Shown in pieces: positions 12,110 to 23,313 of a stretch of 64,000 nt of DNA. The stretch is from Leptobrachium leishanense (taxonomy: Eukaryota > Chordata > Amphibia > Anura > Megophryidae), in assembly GCA_009667805.1 (NCBI GenBank), contig CM019063.1, positions 86,641,877 through 86,705,876 on the forward strand, read 5' to 3'. Under the pieces are notes generated by a model, which saw only the letters and a program-made list of their open reading frames with translations, was not told where the DNA came from and made no database searches. Positions within the stretch are counted from its first letter, which is position 1, and each line of letters opens with the position of its first letter. The position numbers and the translations under genes are program-made.

Positions 12110-12447
12110 CAGTAGTGTATTTAGGTTTTGTGCTGCCCTAGGCCTGACTAAACTCGTGCACCCCCTAATTTAAATTTAACGCACCCCTTCCTGTCAAGGG
12201 CACACCTCTTCCTGGTTAATCCCCACCCTTCCTCTTTAAGCTCCACCTTTTCCTCTTAGAGCTCCACCTTTTCCTCTCTTTATATTAAAAGTGGATACCA
12301 AGTGCCTACTTGTATATTTTGTATACCATTTCAAATGTATCTATTGAGATAAATAAAATTATGAAATGTTTAAATTCAAGCATTTTTACAAAGAACAGCC
12401 TCGCATGTCAAGTAAACGGGATCACAGCCGCTCTAATTGGTTGAACA

Positions 12448-12930
12448 ATAAAATCCACAGAAACGTGCACTGCATATGAGCGTATCACAGAGCTGCACAG
12501 CAATAAAACCCACAGAAATGGGCACTGTGTATGAGCATATCAGAGCTGCACAGCAATAAAACCCACAGAAATGTGCAGTGTGTATGAGCATATCACAGAA
12601 CTGCACAGCAATAAAACTCACAGTAATGTGCAGTGTGTATGAGCGTATCCCAGAGCTCCAGGGCAATAAAACTCACAGTAATATGCAGTGTGTATCATAG
12701 AATCCACAGCAATAAAACTCCCAGCAATGCAATGTGTGGTGTGTATGAGTGCATCAGAATTCACAGCAATAAAACTCCCAGCAATGCAATGTGTGGTGTG
12801 TGTCAGCGTATCAGAATCCACAGCAATAAAACTTCCAGCAATGTAATGTGCGGTGTATATGAGTGCATCAGAATCCACTGCAATAAAACTCCCAGTAAAC
12901 CGAGTGTATATGAGCACACAGCAATTATGC
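12448..12930. repeat. ~55-bp minisatellite, about nine units
   Basis: Units start with CAATAAAACTCCCAGCAAT or close variants and run through a GTGTGTATGAGC core to CACAG. Unit length varies from about 41 to 57 bp. Units in the left half (GAGCTGCACAG ends) and right half (CAGAATCCACAG ends) form two subtypes. Long open frames on both strands here are by-products of the repetition and are not genes. Confidence 0.85.
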
Positions 12931-13097
12931 TGTGGAGCCATCTTGTCAGCAGTGGGGTGCCACTGCCAGAGGGTGCACTGTAGCTTTGATTCCCTTCCCG
13001 GTGGGTGTTCAGTCCAGAATAGAGTCTGTGTTAACGAAAGGGCTTGCAGCTGCGCGCGTGCGTTTCACGTGTGTCAGCCAGTCATGTGGTACTGAGA

Positions 13098-13420
13098 CTC
13101 AGAGAAATGGCAGTGAAATGCCCTGATGTTCGGTGGTTTCAATCTGCAGGTTTATTCAGGCGAACCCCATAGGTTTCAATGTTAAAAATATTCCCGTTTT
13201 TATGCAATATCTAATAAATCATTTATTATTTTAATCTGCAGTAAAAAGTCTTTACTTACTGATATTTTTTAGTACCTTTTAGTCATTTTTCAGATTTTCT
13301 TTGGCAAAATTCCCCCCTTTTTTTTAATAGCAGTTTTTCTTTTTTCTGTAACAGAACTTTTTATTATCAATCATAGGATCTTATATGTAAATTCCAGACA
13401 TTTTCGTTCAGTAGTTCTTT
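13098..13420 (-). mobile_element. Fragment of the long CAGGGTTATTC family (B)
   Basis: Internal sequence shared with the ~860-bp elements at 36089, 38469 and 45743, including GGTTTATTCAGG, the AATATCTAATAAA run, CTGCAGTAAAAAGTC and the long T-rich tract. Both termini are missing. Confidence 0.7.
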
Positions 13421-13654
13421 TGAAAACAGCAGGCCACGGGTTTGCGGTGGCAGCGTTCAGCGGCCGACTCCATGCACTTTGGGGACCCTGCGGTGAATGG
13501 TGAATTCACTTCAGGGTGGGGAAATTTTATTCTCCTAAGTGCAGGGAACTACAGATCACCAAAACGTTGGCGTCATTTCGGTGCTCTGTGAGTAACCCAT
13601 TTAGTGGTGAGGTTTTTTGCTGCCCCCTGGAAAGTGAAATTGAAAGTGAAAATT

Positions 13655-13722
13655 AGTGAAATCTCAATGTATCCTTCCTGGTAAAATACTTTGCAAAAGT
13701 AAAAAAAAAAAAAAAAAAAAAT
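13655..13722 (+). mobile_element. Very short 5'-truncated LINE tail with poly(A)
   Basis: Carries the LINE 3' signature AATGTATCCTTCCTGG, then AAAATACTTT, then about 19 A residues. It is the same tail as copies 1-3, on the plus strand, and represents a minimal retrotransposed 3' end. Confidence 0.6.
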
Positions 13723-14361
13723 TTTTTTCAGGGGTGGGGCCATCCAGTGCGGGCCGCCGCCCCCTGGAAAGTGCCGCCCTAGGCCTGGGCCTAGTCGGCC
13801 TAGGCTTGGCTGACATCCAAGATGTCAGCCACCTCCAGGTTTGAAAAGGAGCCCCTCCTCCTCCTGAATTTTACTCCCCGGCGCCTGTCGATGACGTCAT
13901 CACGCAGTGTGGTGACGTCATCGCATCTGCCGGCCCCAGGAAACGGCGAGGCAAGCTTCCAGCTTTCCAGAGATGCTGTGTGAGCCTGCGAGGGAGGTAT
14001 GTATCAGCGGGAGGGAGGTTAGGAGCCGGCTGACATACCATGTATGTCTGTGGGTCTAAGGGAGATCCATGGGCGTGACGTACATGGTACGTCCGCGGTC
14101 GGGAAGAGGTTAAAAACAAAACATATATACAGATTAACACAGAAAATAAATTTGTAGGAAGTATAGTCACTATGTTTCATGTTTACAGGTGCATTCCATA
14201 TTGAGGTATGTTAATAGGGAGCTCTTGAGTGACTTAAGACTGGGCGAAGATTTGATGGAGTCTGGGAGGTTATTCCATAACTGCGGTGCTCTGTAGGAAA
14301 ATGAGAATCGAGACACTTTCTTTTTGTATTGTGGTACTGCAAGTAAGGTGCTGGTCCTGGA

Positions 14362-15645
14362 TCAGAGGTTATAGGATGAGGGAGTTGCTGGGGGAAGCAG
14401 CCTATTCACGTAGGGTGGTAGTTTCCCAGAAAACCTCTTAAACACCAGGTTGGAAAGGTGAAGGGTGCTTCTAGATTCCAGCAATGGCCAGTTTAGCTCT
14501 TTTAACATGTCACAATGGTGGGTCATGTAGTTACATTGTAGCACAAAGCAACAGAATGAGTTATACAATGCAGTAAGTTTCTGAAGGTGTGTTTGCGGGG
14601 CTGCTGCATACACTACATCTCCGTATTCAATAGCCGGCATAAGTATTTCTTGTACAATCTGCTTTCTTACCGCGGGGCTCAGGCTGGATATGTTTCTGTA
14701 CAGGGCACCTAGTTTGGGGTAAAGTTTAGATGAGAGTTTTTCGATGTGGGGCCAAAGGATAGATTTAGGTCTATCCACATACCTAGATATTTGAGAGCAG
14801 TGACTGTGATCAGCGTGCCATTTGATCTTGTCCTGCAACATAGATGGGACGTTTGCAATTTATGTAGTTTAGGTGCTGTTCCAAAGAGCATCGTTACAGT
14901 TTTGTCAGTATTTTAAAAGAAAATCTTTGTTATCTTTGATCCATTTTTCTACCTCTGAATTTTTCTTGCAGCACGGCCTCCAGCTGCGGGAGATTTGGTT
15001 TGCTGGTATAGGTTAAGGTGTCGTCTGCGTACATATGTACAGAGGCTTTGCAGATGTTCGGCAGATCATTTATGAATATCGTGAATAGCAGAGGGCCGAG
15101 TATCGAGCCTTGGGGTACACCGCAAGTGACTGGGAGGGAGGAGCTGCCAGAAATGGACACACATTGCGATCGGTCGGATGCATACGATTTGAAAAGGTTA
15201 GCGAGCGATCACCAATACCGGAGTTTTTAAGATTTTGTAACAAAATGCCATGGTCTACTGTGTCAAAGGCCTTGGCAAAATCAAGGAAGATGGCTCCAGT
15301 TAGGTCTCCTTGTTCCATGCCAGCTTGGATATCATTGCAGACTTTTAAAAGGGCAGTTGTAGTTGAGTGAATTGGACGAAAGCCGGATTGATCAGGGGTT
15401 AAATAGTTCGAACATTGATAATAATCACGTAATTGCATATACACGCATTTTTTCAAACGTTTCGATATTACAGGGAGCAAGGATATCGGACGGTAGTTGG
15501 ATACCAAAGTACTGTCACCACTTTTATGGATAGGTACCACTCTCGCAGTCTTCCATAGTTTGGGTATGTATGCAGTCGCCTGTGATTCATTGATTAGGAT
15601 TGCAACAGAATTTGCAATTGCTGGCACACTGATTTTCAGCAGCAT
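14362..15645 (-). pseudogene. LINE reverse transcriptase pseudogene (copy 2)
   Basis: Remains of a non-LTR reverse transcriptase. 15645-15070 carries NYRPISLLPV, SGFRPIHSTTTALL and the catalytic FLDFAKAFDTVDH segment. 15160-14930 carries [13 protein letters not shown] and the YADDT catalytic box in another frame. 14841-14362 holds the C-terminal region with LYPKLGALYRN and NRLLPPA. The frame shifts near 15200 and again near 14920, so it cannot make an active enzyme. It retains YADDT, while copy 1 reads YADDN. Close similarity to copy 1 indicates the same subfamily. Confidence 0.85.
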
Positions 15646-15690
15646 TGCTGGGATTTTAATCCGGTCCAGACTGGTATTTCAGGTCCAGAT

Positions 15691-16040
15691 GGGTTGTGGG
15701 CCCAGGTTCTGCATGAGGGGTATATTACAGGCTTTAGTTAAATCAAAACAGTGATTGACATTAGAAAACATTGATACTCTCAATGGAGCAATGGGAATAT
15801 TTTCTTTTACAAGATTTGCTCAGGCTATTGATGGGATACTGCAATAAAAATAATTTCCCATGCTCTGCTGAGTCTTTTATCTATGGCAATATCCTTCCCA
15901 GATGATCATGTGATTTATATGGGACATCTACAAACTTACACTGACTTGCAATGCCATACATTCCATGGTATTCAGATAGAACCGATCTTTAGGAAATGGA
16001 GACACAATTTGAAGGACAATATCCAGTGTTACCCATTATA
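15691..16040. other. Unassigned DNA
   Basis: Nothing recognisable after the LINE homology ends. The final ATA (16038-16040) is the target duplication of the next MITE. Confidence 0.35.
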
Positions 16041-16170
16041 GGGCCATATTACATAGTTGGTGCTAACTTAACCAGAGCTGTTGTAAACTTACCAGAGCCA
16101 TTATAGCCTATGGAGGTTTTAGGTTTACAATAGCTTTGGTTAAGTTAGCACCAACATTGTAATATAGCCC
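16041..16170. mobile_element. 130-bp palindromic MITE (GGGCCATATTAC ends)
   Basis: Inverted arms GGGCCATATTACATAGTTGG and CCAACATTGTAATATAGCCC extend inward through GTGCTAACTTAACC and GGTTAAGTTAGCAC, so nearly the whole element folds back. ATA flanks both ends. The 3-bp duplication and GGG start suggest a PIF/Harbinger relative, although ATA is not the canonical TWA. Confidence 0.75.
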
Positions 16171-16173
16171 ATA

Positions 16174-18855
16174 GAGTTGTTGTATTCGCAGATCCCGCTA
16201 GTGCAAGTGCACACAGAGCTCCTGGTCTAGATTTGCTGGGCTCCTGGAGCCATAGTCTATTAGTATCGATATTTGTCTCCGTTTCATTTCGAGGTCCGCT
16301 AAAACTACTGGATGAAAATAGGTATGTTAAAAGGGAGCATGCAATGGAAATCGGCTTGTGACATATTTTTTTCCCCCCTTGCTGTCTCTGTTTTAGCAAC
16401 AACAGGGGAATAGGGCCCCTCTTTCTACATTTCCGGAAAGGTATTGTATGTGCTTCAAACTGAACGTGTGTTGGGATCTCACAATCCTTCAACTATTTTA
16501 AGGCCCAAGCCTTGCTTAGATGATCTCATGGTATATTTTTGATGTTTGGACCTGCTAGTGTACATTCAAAGAAGCAACGTTCCCCATTAGTGACTTACTT
16601 TATTTTATACCACAAAAGCCATTATCATTCCAGGCAGTGGATCTAGGTGTCATAGGATTTTGTATTGTATTGTAGGTTTCTGTGACATTTTATGACTTTC
16701 CAAACAGGATTATATTCTTGCATTAGTGTCTCCTACCCTAACTAGATTGGGCAACCCTTGTGAGAAGAAAAAATTTCCATTCGGAAATGAGGGCTACGAA
16801 CCATCTAATGCTTAGGTTTTAACTAGAAGCTGGTAGCCTCAAATAATTCAGAACACTGTATACAGTTTTGATACTCTGTATATCTTATCACCCCAAATAC
16901 TTACAGAAAAACTACCATATACAGAGACTAGGAGAGGGAAATTTGCTTGTTCTAAATAGCTGTTACAAACCATTTCTTAACATGCTTCTTAAGGAAAGTT
17001 GCCCCTTCCAGGCCAGGCAGGCTAAAATGTTCCACAGCCTGTCTAAAGCACCATTTGTTTGGTTGTGGGGAAAGAGTGTCTTCTCTCCCAGAATTGGACC
17101 ACAGAAATTAATATGGTAAAACATGTATAGATGGAAGACAGAAAGCGATACTTTTGGAAGGGAAGTGGTACACAAAGATGCATGATGGATCCCATGAGGG
17201 GTTAGAATTGCACGTGAGGGAAATCAAGTAGGGAACAGAGTTACATGCGGGAGAAGTCATCTCTGGTCAGTAGTTTGATATGAGTGACTTGATTGTCTTC
17301 TTCGCCAACTGACCCCAAAAATTCTTATCCTGAAGGTACTGATGGTAAGCTTATCAATAATTTACATAAAACATTATGGTGGAATTTCCCTTTTCCAACT
17401 TCCTTGTTTTAATATACAAATCTTATCTTATTATAATAGTGATTGACTATATTTACAGATCTTTTTTTGCATCTTGTTTTCTTTTTTTATCTTTTGGCCT
17501 TGATTTTGTATTTAACAGAGATAACAGACATACTTTTCTGTCTTCGTTGCCTGACACATTTTTGTTGGCTTCAGTTTTTGTTTTAGCTGTATTTTTTTTG
17601 TTGTTTTTTGCTTTATTTATAGCAGATGTGGCTACTTTAAATTTAGTTAGACCACCCACCGTTTGAGGTCATCTTACAAGGGCTAACCTGAAATGGTCAT
17701 CTCGCAAATTGGAAGCAAGGGGTTGTTTTAGAGGAAGCATCCTTTAATGCGGGGACTAATAAATAAATAGCGTTCATTGAACCATTGGTAATTACACGTT
17801 TGAGTAGAATATGCATAAGAAAGAATAAAGCAACATGAATGCTGTAGGTCAATTAGAAAGGGTGACAAAAGTGATGATGTGTGTCATAGGTGACGTATAA
17901 AATCAACACGAAGGCTAAAAACCCTAAATTCATTCATTACGGGAAACTTTTGTACCCCCTCAACAGAGGACTAATTTAACTGGGAATTACTCCAAATATA
18001 TATTTTTTAAAAAAAATTTCTAACACCTGATATTAAAAAAAATTAGTAATTCGGTGTTAAAATTTAGTTATCACTGGCATACTTGTGGCAGGGGAATTGA
18101 CAACTTTGAGTAGAGAACTTATGAGTTCATATAACTGCTGAGAGCCAGTCGAGCATTTCAACATGATGGCCCACAGTGAGCACCATCCATGGAGGGGAAA
18201 GCATGGCGGAACCAGGTAAGTAGCAGCCTGGGATATCTTATCAGCAGATGAGATATTGCAATGAATGGTATGACTGGTGAGAACGAGAGCCTGCGGCAGC
18301 ATGACCAATATTTGAAACCTCAGCTGGCTCTCCCCTACAGAATAATATGTGAAGTCCTTGATCGTAATAAAAGAATGATCAAACCTGCTACATCTCCCTT
18401 CTTGGTGCACGCCCAAGCTCCTTTTTACTGTAGTGAGTGAGGAACCTTTAATTTGTATTGTATATGTATTCACCAAACCTATGTGCATCCCTCTATATGC
18501 TTGATTTATGTATTTATTTTTGTAGTTTTTTTGCTATTTTATCCTGTGATCTTGCCTGTGATAAACCACAAAAAAGGGGCATATCAGAAATATTGCATTA
18601 CTCTTTAATAGGATATCCATCCCCTGAAGGGGTATCACAGCCAAAGTGCACCTGGCTACTAGAGGTAAACTTTTTAAGTCACTCTATGGATATAAGAAAG
18701 TGAGTTTGTTATACATAGGAAGATAAAGCGGAACAATGCTGTCTAACTCTGAGTAGTTTATGAACATTAAGTTTGTAGCTGAAAATTCTGCACCGAAGAG
18801 CACAGGCAAATGAAATAAAGATCTGACAATATAAATATTATAGAAGACAAGACAT
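16174..18855. other. Unassigned DNA (2.7 kb)
   Basis: No element ends or convincing exon. The frame at 17376-17666 is dominated by T-rich hydrophobic codons (runs of F, L, I) and is likely chance. The 143-codon minus frame at 18057-18488 has no recognised family. Confidence 0.3.
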
Positions 18856-19139
18856 CAGGGCCGCCATCATGGGGTGACCGTCTATAACATGTTCAGGGGC
18901 CCAGTGGCTCCAAGGAGCTCTGGTCCTTGTCAGACCATATGCAGCTTGTCTAAGTGCCTGGTATGTAAGTGTCCCTCCATGCCACCCAGGTCCAAGTTAC
19001 CCACAAATTTCCTGTGTGCCGTGACATCTGGGGCCAGTAAGAGCAGCGGTCAAGTCCTGGCAAAAAAAAGTGAGGGAACTCACTGAAGAATTCCACAACT
19101 GCCATTAACTGAAAAAAAATATGTGTGTATGTATGTATA

Positions 19140-19590
19140 TGTATATATGTTACATAGGCTGAAAAAAGACATGTGTCCATCGGGTTCAGGCTCTCCCACA
19201 TCACCTACTGCTGTTGATCCAAAAGAAGGCAAAAAACCCAGTCTGAAATGCTTGCCAATATGCAACATACTGGGAAAAAATTCCTTCTTGACCCCAGAAT
19301 GGCAGTCAGATTTCTCCTTGGATCAAGAAGCTTTTACCCACATATTAAATATTATAACCCTTAATATTCTGTGTCTACAGGAAGTCATCCAGTCGCTATT
19401 TAAAAGTCTGTACGGCCTCTGACCCAACCACCTCAACAGGCAGAGAATTCCACAGCTTTATTGTTCTCACCGTAAAATAACCCTTCCTATGCTTTAGGCT
19501 GAATTTTCTTTCTTCCAGTCTAAATGGATGACCCCTTGTCCTGTGTATAGTCCTGTTAATGAATAGATTATCAGACAATGGTTGATAATG
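19140..19590 (-). mobile_element. 3' end of a non-LTR retrotransposon (CR1/L2-type C-terminus)
   Basis: The minus strand encodes a typical RT C-terminal stretch (RTRGHPFRLEERKFSLKHR followed by LWNSLPVEVV). A 3' UTR follows, finishing near a TATGTAAC-type tail at about 19145. A second copy of the same C-terminal segment lies on the plus strand at 60110-60360. Only the extreme 3' part is present in each. Confidence 0.65.
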
Positions 19591-19619
19591 GCCCCATATA
19601 TATATATTATACATATACA

Positions 19620-20135
19620 TACACCCCCCCCCGAGAATCATGTATAACCAGGCACAGGCCCCTAGAATTATATATAGGCACAGACCCCCAGAATTATATA
19701 TACACACGCACAGACCCCCAGAATTATATATACACAGGCACAGACCCCCAGAATTATATACACACAGGCACAGACCCCCCAGAATTATATACACACAGGC
19801 ACAGACCCCCCAGAATTATATACACACAGACACCGGTCCCCAGAATTATGTATACACAGGCACCCCCCCAAAGAATTATATACCCAGGCAGACCCCCAGA
19901 ATAATATACCAAGGAATGCCCCCCAGAAATATATACCAAGGCAGGCCCCCAGAAATATATACCCAGGCATCCCCCAGAATAATACCCAGGTAAACCCCCA
20001 GAATAAGACCCAGGCAGACCCCCAGAATAATCTATCCAGGCAGACCCCCAGAATAATATGCAGGCAGACCCCCCCAGAATAATATATCCAGGCAGACCCC
20101 CAGAATAATATGTAGGCAGACCCCCAGAATAATAG
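19620..20135. repeat. ~30-bp minisatellite (CACAGACCCCCAGAATTATA type)
   Basis: Roughly 17 units, each containing CAGACCCCCAGAATTATA or AGGCAGACCCCCAGAATAAT. Unit length shrinks and sequence changes from left (ATATACACACAGG spacers) to right (ATCCAGG spacers), showing directional drift. The 60-130-codon frames on both strands here are translation artefacts of this array. Confidence 0.85.
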
Positions 20136-20209
20136 TTACCAGTAGCTCAGACCTCCAGGTGTCCCGCGCCGCGTCTTCCTTCCTGCTCCAGAACGCGGCC
20201 GCCGGTGTT

Positions 20210-20287
20210 CCCCAGCCCCCTGAAGGCTATGACGCGGCTCGCGAGATCTCAACTGCAGGCCGCGTCACAGCCTTCACAGGGCTGGGG
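20210..20287. repeat. CpG-rich inverted repeat
   Basis: Left arm CCCCAGCCCCCTGAAGGCT and right arm AGCCTTCACAGGGCTGGGG pair with few mismatches. They continue inward with ATGACGCGGC against GCCGCGTCAC. A stable hairpin is expected in single-stranded DNA or RNA. Confidence 0.75.
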
Positions 20288-20558
20288 ACGGCGGCCGTGC
20301 ACAGGAAGCAGGAAGACAGACAGGTGCTCGGGGAACGTGGCCAGTCGAGGGGGCTGCTAGCGGAACGCGATTAATGCATTCCGCTAGCAACCCCAGCGAT
20401 AAGTCGGCTGACAGCGGGAACGTGCGTTCCCGCAACGAGTAAGAGCACTCTGACTCCCCACTGAGAGAGCGATTAGTATGGTCTGCATCCTGTCTTCGAG
20501 ATTGATCCCCCCCCCCCAGTGTTTGTGCCCCACTTGCACCTCCTAATGGTTGGTCCTG

Positions 20559-21240
20559 GCCAGTTGTTTAATATTGCCATCTCATTGCTTGACTTGGTCT
20601 TCATTGCATTATAGATTCTTTTAAAATTATCTTTTTGTCCCAAGGACATTTAAGGCGAAAAACAAAAAAAGAACCTTTTAGAACACACTGTACAGTACAG
20701 GATTAGCGTCCTTTAAGGTCGGTATCATTAGCCCATACCTCTTTGATTACTAATTAACTTTTGACCCCAGTTGTTCTTGCTATAAAGGAAGCATTATATA
20801 GTTTTGCCAAAATGTGAGCTTTAGAAACTGAAATAAATTATTTTAAAATGAGAACATGAGCGTGCATTTAAATCTTTGATTTACTTCTTGTCAGATCTGG
20901 CAAACTTTCAATACCAACAATGCTTAGGCTACTGCTGCTTATATCGGCTTAAATTCCATATTTGGAATTTCAGGCGCTCTAAAATAGACTAATGCAAAAT
21001 GACTTTGGCAAATATCTGACTAATCTGGCTGTGTATGGCCATGTCACTGCATCCTTAACTCTGTCTAAAATAAGACGCAACACCGAGACATACACTAAAA
21101 AGCAAAGTATTTCAGCACAATGGATTTCTTCCAGGGTCATGCAGATTTAGAGTATATTTAACAATAAGTTATAAGTGGTTACTGGCTTTTTGTTAATCCT
21201 GTAATGTTACAATGTCGTCACAGCAAGGGTAATAACTGCA
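20559..21240. other. Unassigned DNA
   Basis: Low GC content; no termini, tandem repeats or plausible open frames seen. Confidence 0.35.
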
Positions 21241-21622
21241 CCATTCTGGTCATGTTAGGGAGAATTTAAAGGGATACGCTATTAAAAATATTTTTGCCCT
21301 TAAATAATTGGGCAGATGCTGCTGACCGCTCTATGCGCGTTGATGCCTTTGCGACGGCTGGGGCATAATAGCGGTGGTCTGACTTCCTTGAAGTCAGACC
21401 AGCGCGGGACCTCGGCCAGAGAGGTGAGTATAGGGAAGAATGGTCGGGAAATTAAAGGACGCACCAGGTGCCTCCTCAGTCGCTAGGCAACCACTTTCCT
21501 AGGAGGTATCTGGTACATCCTTGGTCATTAATTAGGTAATCTGTATTTGTTAGTACCTGGAGAAAAGTATCAGTACTCAGTTTCAAAAAAGAAAAGGGTA
21601 TCTGTGCATCCCTACTGCAGTA
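21241..21622. repeat. Mosaic of old repeat pieces
   Basis: AAAGGGATACGCTATT followed by CCCTTAAATAATTGGG resembles 48465-48530. The GAAGTCAGACCAGCGCGGGAC part resembles 51835-51880. The far right (AAAAGTATCAGTACTC to GTGCATCCCTA, 21573-21614) is one terminus of the TAGGGATGCACCGATAC hAT family. The pieces appear truncated. Confidence 0.45.
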
Positions 21623-22828
21623 ATTAAGCCTTCCATCCTGTTTTCAGGATCCTGATGATCTAAAAGAAGCCTACTATAGCAACATGCTGTCATCGTGCTG
21701 TCTACTTTGATTTCCTGTGGTGGGCAACACAAATGGAGGTATCTTACCATGTAGATAGAGCATAGTGGTGGTTACAGTGGAGATTAATGTTAAAAATTCG
21801 TCATCGTTCATATGCTTTTATCGTTTTAATTATCTTGGGGAAGTAAGCAATTAAACAAATTTGCAAAACAAGTATTGGCTTTCACTAAAAATGATACGGA
21901 TCAATGAAACTCCTTTCTTCAATTTTCTTGTTTTTTACAATTTATCCTATAATAAACAAACAATACAATAAACCTGGGCAAGAATGTAAATTGAAAAATA
22001 AAATAGTATGAGTATAGCTTTAATGTTCCCAGGATTTACTCTGAAATCAAACCTTCTGTCAGTAAGGAGTCACGGATTCTGGTCTGTCGACTGATCATTT
22101 AATAATAACAATGCATGACCATTCCAACATTTATTCATATTTTGATTCCACGAGAGCCTTAGCTGGATGTCCGATGAATAGAATTATTTGGCAAGCTGAG
22201 GACAACAACATTGCTGCTGTGTGAATGTTGTGTCTATTGCCTGTTTTGCACGTGGCTCCGTGTCTGATAAAGCGCATAACAGCCCGATACAGACCCTGCT
22301 ATCAGAGCTGTGTTGTGTAAGAAGGTCCATATACAAAAGGTCCCAACTTAATTTCGATAATGAATTTTAGTGTTTATGGTGCTATGCGTATCCCATCTCC
22401 TTTAATTTGTAAATATCAATTATCACATGGTTTCTATATTCATGCCTTCACACTCCATAAGCGTGCAAGTGTATCTGAAAATGATATCAGCATATGCACT
22501 AACCCTAAGGGCCATGTCTGTACTAGCATGAACACAATGGCACCATTTTTAATTGCAGAACAATTCTAGCCACTTGTAGTAAACAAATCCATTAGTGTAC
22601 TTGGTTTTGGCTGTTTTTTCCTCCTTAAAGGTACAACTAGTTTGGATGTCAGCCATGTGCACAAAGAACTTTGGATTCTACGACCAAGTAGTTTGGCTTC
22701 TACAACAAAGTCTGTTTTCAATCAAAATGAAATAGCTACTATATATGGAAGTTGTGATCACTATTTTGGGCCACTGAGCAGAGTTGTTCAGTATTTGGGG
22801 TTAGCCAATACGGAGTCGTGATTCAACC
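21623..22828. other. Unassigned DNA
   Basis: No recognised element or gene. Isolated short frames lack support. Confidence 0.3.
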
Positions 22829-23313
22829 TGTCACGAGTATAGGGAGACTGAGCCCAGTAGGCAGGAACACACAGGATGAGTGTAGGGTGGAGGACTGCAG
22901 GATCAACTAGGTAAACAGACAAAAGGTACCAGGATATGTGGAAGACACTTGGAATGTACCTTGGGGTGGTAGACAGGACACAAGGGCATTCCAGGCACGG
23001 TACAAATGGGTATTCCAGAGAGAGTAGTCAAGGGCTGGCAGAGAGCAGCAATCAGTAGGAAAAGCAGAGGGTCTGGTACACAGTTGGTGGAGCAGATCAG
23101 AGTATGACTTGATTCTATGAATCAAGCAGCTTCAATGCTGAAGCATTGAGGGAAGAGGACTGTGGACCTTTATTCAGGGAAGGAAGGTGTGTTTTTTTTG
23201 TGCTTAACTGTATAAGTTCTGGTTACTAGTGCTGAGCATGAGGGCAGCACCTTGCATGTGCTGCCTGGATATAAACGGCAAGCATGGTGCAGTCAGCGGT
23301 GGGGGGCATGACA
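22829..23313. mobile_element. Putative solo LTR or unclassified TGTCA...TGACA element
   Basis: Begins TGTCACGAGTATAGGG and ends GGGGGGCATGACA, short inverted tips of LTR type. The body is purine-rich with AGACTGAGCCCAGTAGGC near the start and a TATAAA at about 23272. Flanking 5-mers CAACC and CAATA match at only three positions, so the boundary is provisional. Confidence 0.4.

Larger units (their letters stand above)
12110..13800. mobile_element. hAT-like element carrying a minisatellite and fragments
   Basis: The left end CAGTAGTGTATTTAGG followed by a GCCCTAGGCC-type sub-terminal is typical of hAT elements. The right side carries the mirrored GCCGCCCTAGGCCTGGGCC (about 13770-13790) but has lost the final CACTG tip. 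Inside are a ~55-bp tandem array, a fragment of the long CAGGGTTATTC family and a LINE tail. It is inserted in the TTAA element, so it is the youngest of the three layers at this locus. Confidence 0.6.
10923..14109 (-). mobile_element. TTAA-bounded DNA element with nested insertions
   Basis: Ends CCCCTTAGTGACCGG and a decayed ...GGGAAGAGG are each followed by TTAA. Both outer zones match, in reverse orientation, the related elements at 25323-26480 and 28384-29619. These include the GGATCC-rich stem (11525-11562) and the GACATCCAAGATGTC palindrome (13808-13825). TTAA target duplication fits piggyBac-like or Kolobok elements. Interior matches stop at about 11563 and resume near 13801; the gap holds an LTR-like segment and a hAT element. 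No transposase was seen. Confidence 0.8.
10780..15690 (-). mobile_element. LINE copy 2, split by a TTAA element
   Basis: The LINE 3' end (10780-10922) matches copy 1 base for base over long stretches, and stops at GCAAGATATTAA. The next LINE base after this point in copy 1 is found at 14110 here. The two halves are therefore one minus-strand LINE interrupted by the element at 10923-14109, with TTAA duplicated at 10919-10922 and 14110-14113. The right half runs through the RT and fades at about 15690, before the endonuclease, so this copy is 5'-truncated. Confidence 0.85.
18856..20558. mobile_element. Probable hAT composite (CAGGGCCGCCATCA / GGTCCTG ends)
   Basis: The left end CAGGGCCGCCATCATGG and right end CCTAATGGTTGGTCCTG are imperfect inverted partners of a common CAGGGCCGG-type hAT terminus. 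Inside are a minus-strand LINE tail (19140-19590), a ~30-bp minisatellite (19620-20135) and a CpG-rich stem (20210-20287). No 8-bp duplication could be read (CAAGACAT versus GCCAGTTG), so the pairing of the two ends is tentative. Confidence 0.4.

Noticed and set aside
12433..12983. Overlapping 77-116-codon frames on both strands
   Set aside because: Caused by the ~55-bp tandem units; unit variation breaks any common reading frame.
17376..17666. 96-codon hydrophobic frame resembling a small membrane protein
   Set aside because: T-rich sequence yields Phe/Leu/Ile runs; the complementary strand is also open with Lys-rich codons. No conservation evidence.
19396..19993. Repetitive frames on both strands, apparently cysteine/tyrosine- or proline/histidine-rich proteins
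   Set aside because: Products of the ~30-bp minisatellite; only the 5' part of the minus frame (about 19396-19590) is a genuine LINE C-terminus.
18856..20558. Considered a fully supported hAT with target duplication
   Set aside because: The 8-bp flanks differ completely, so the two ends may belong to different elements.
22829..23313. Initially read as a confirmed solo LTR
   Set aside because: The flanking 5-mers do not match well and no polyadenylation or promoter layout is clear, so it is kept only as putative.
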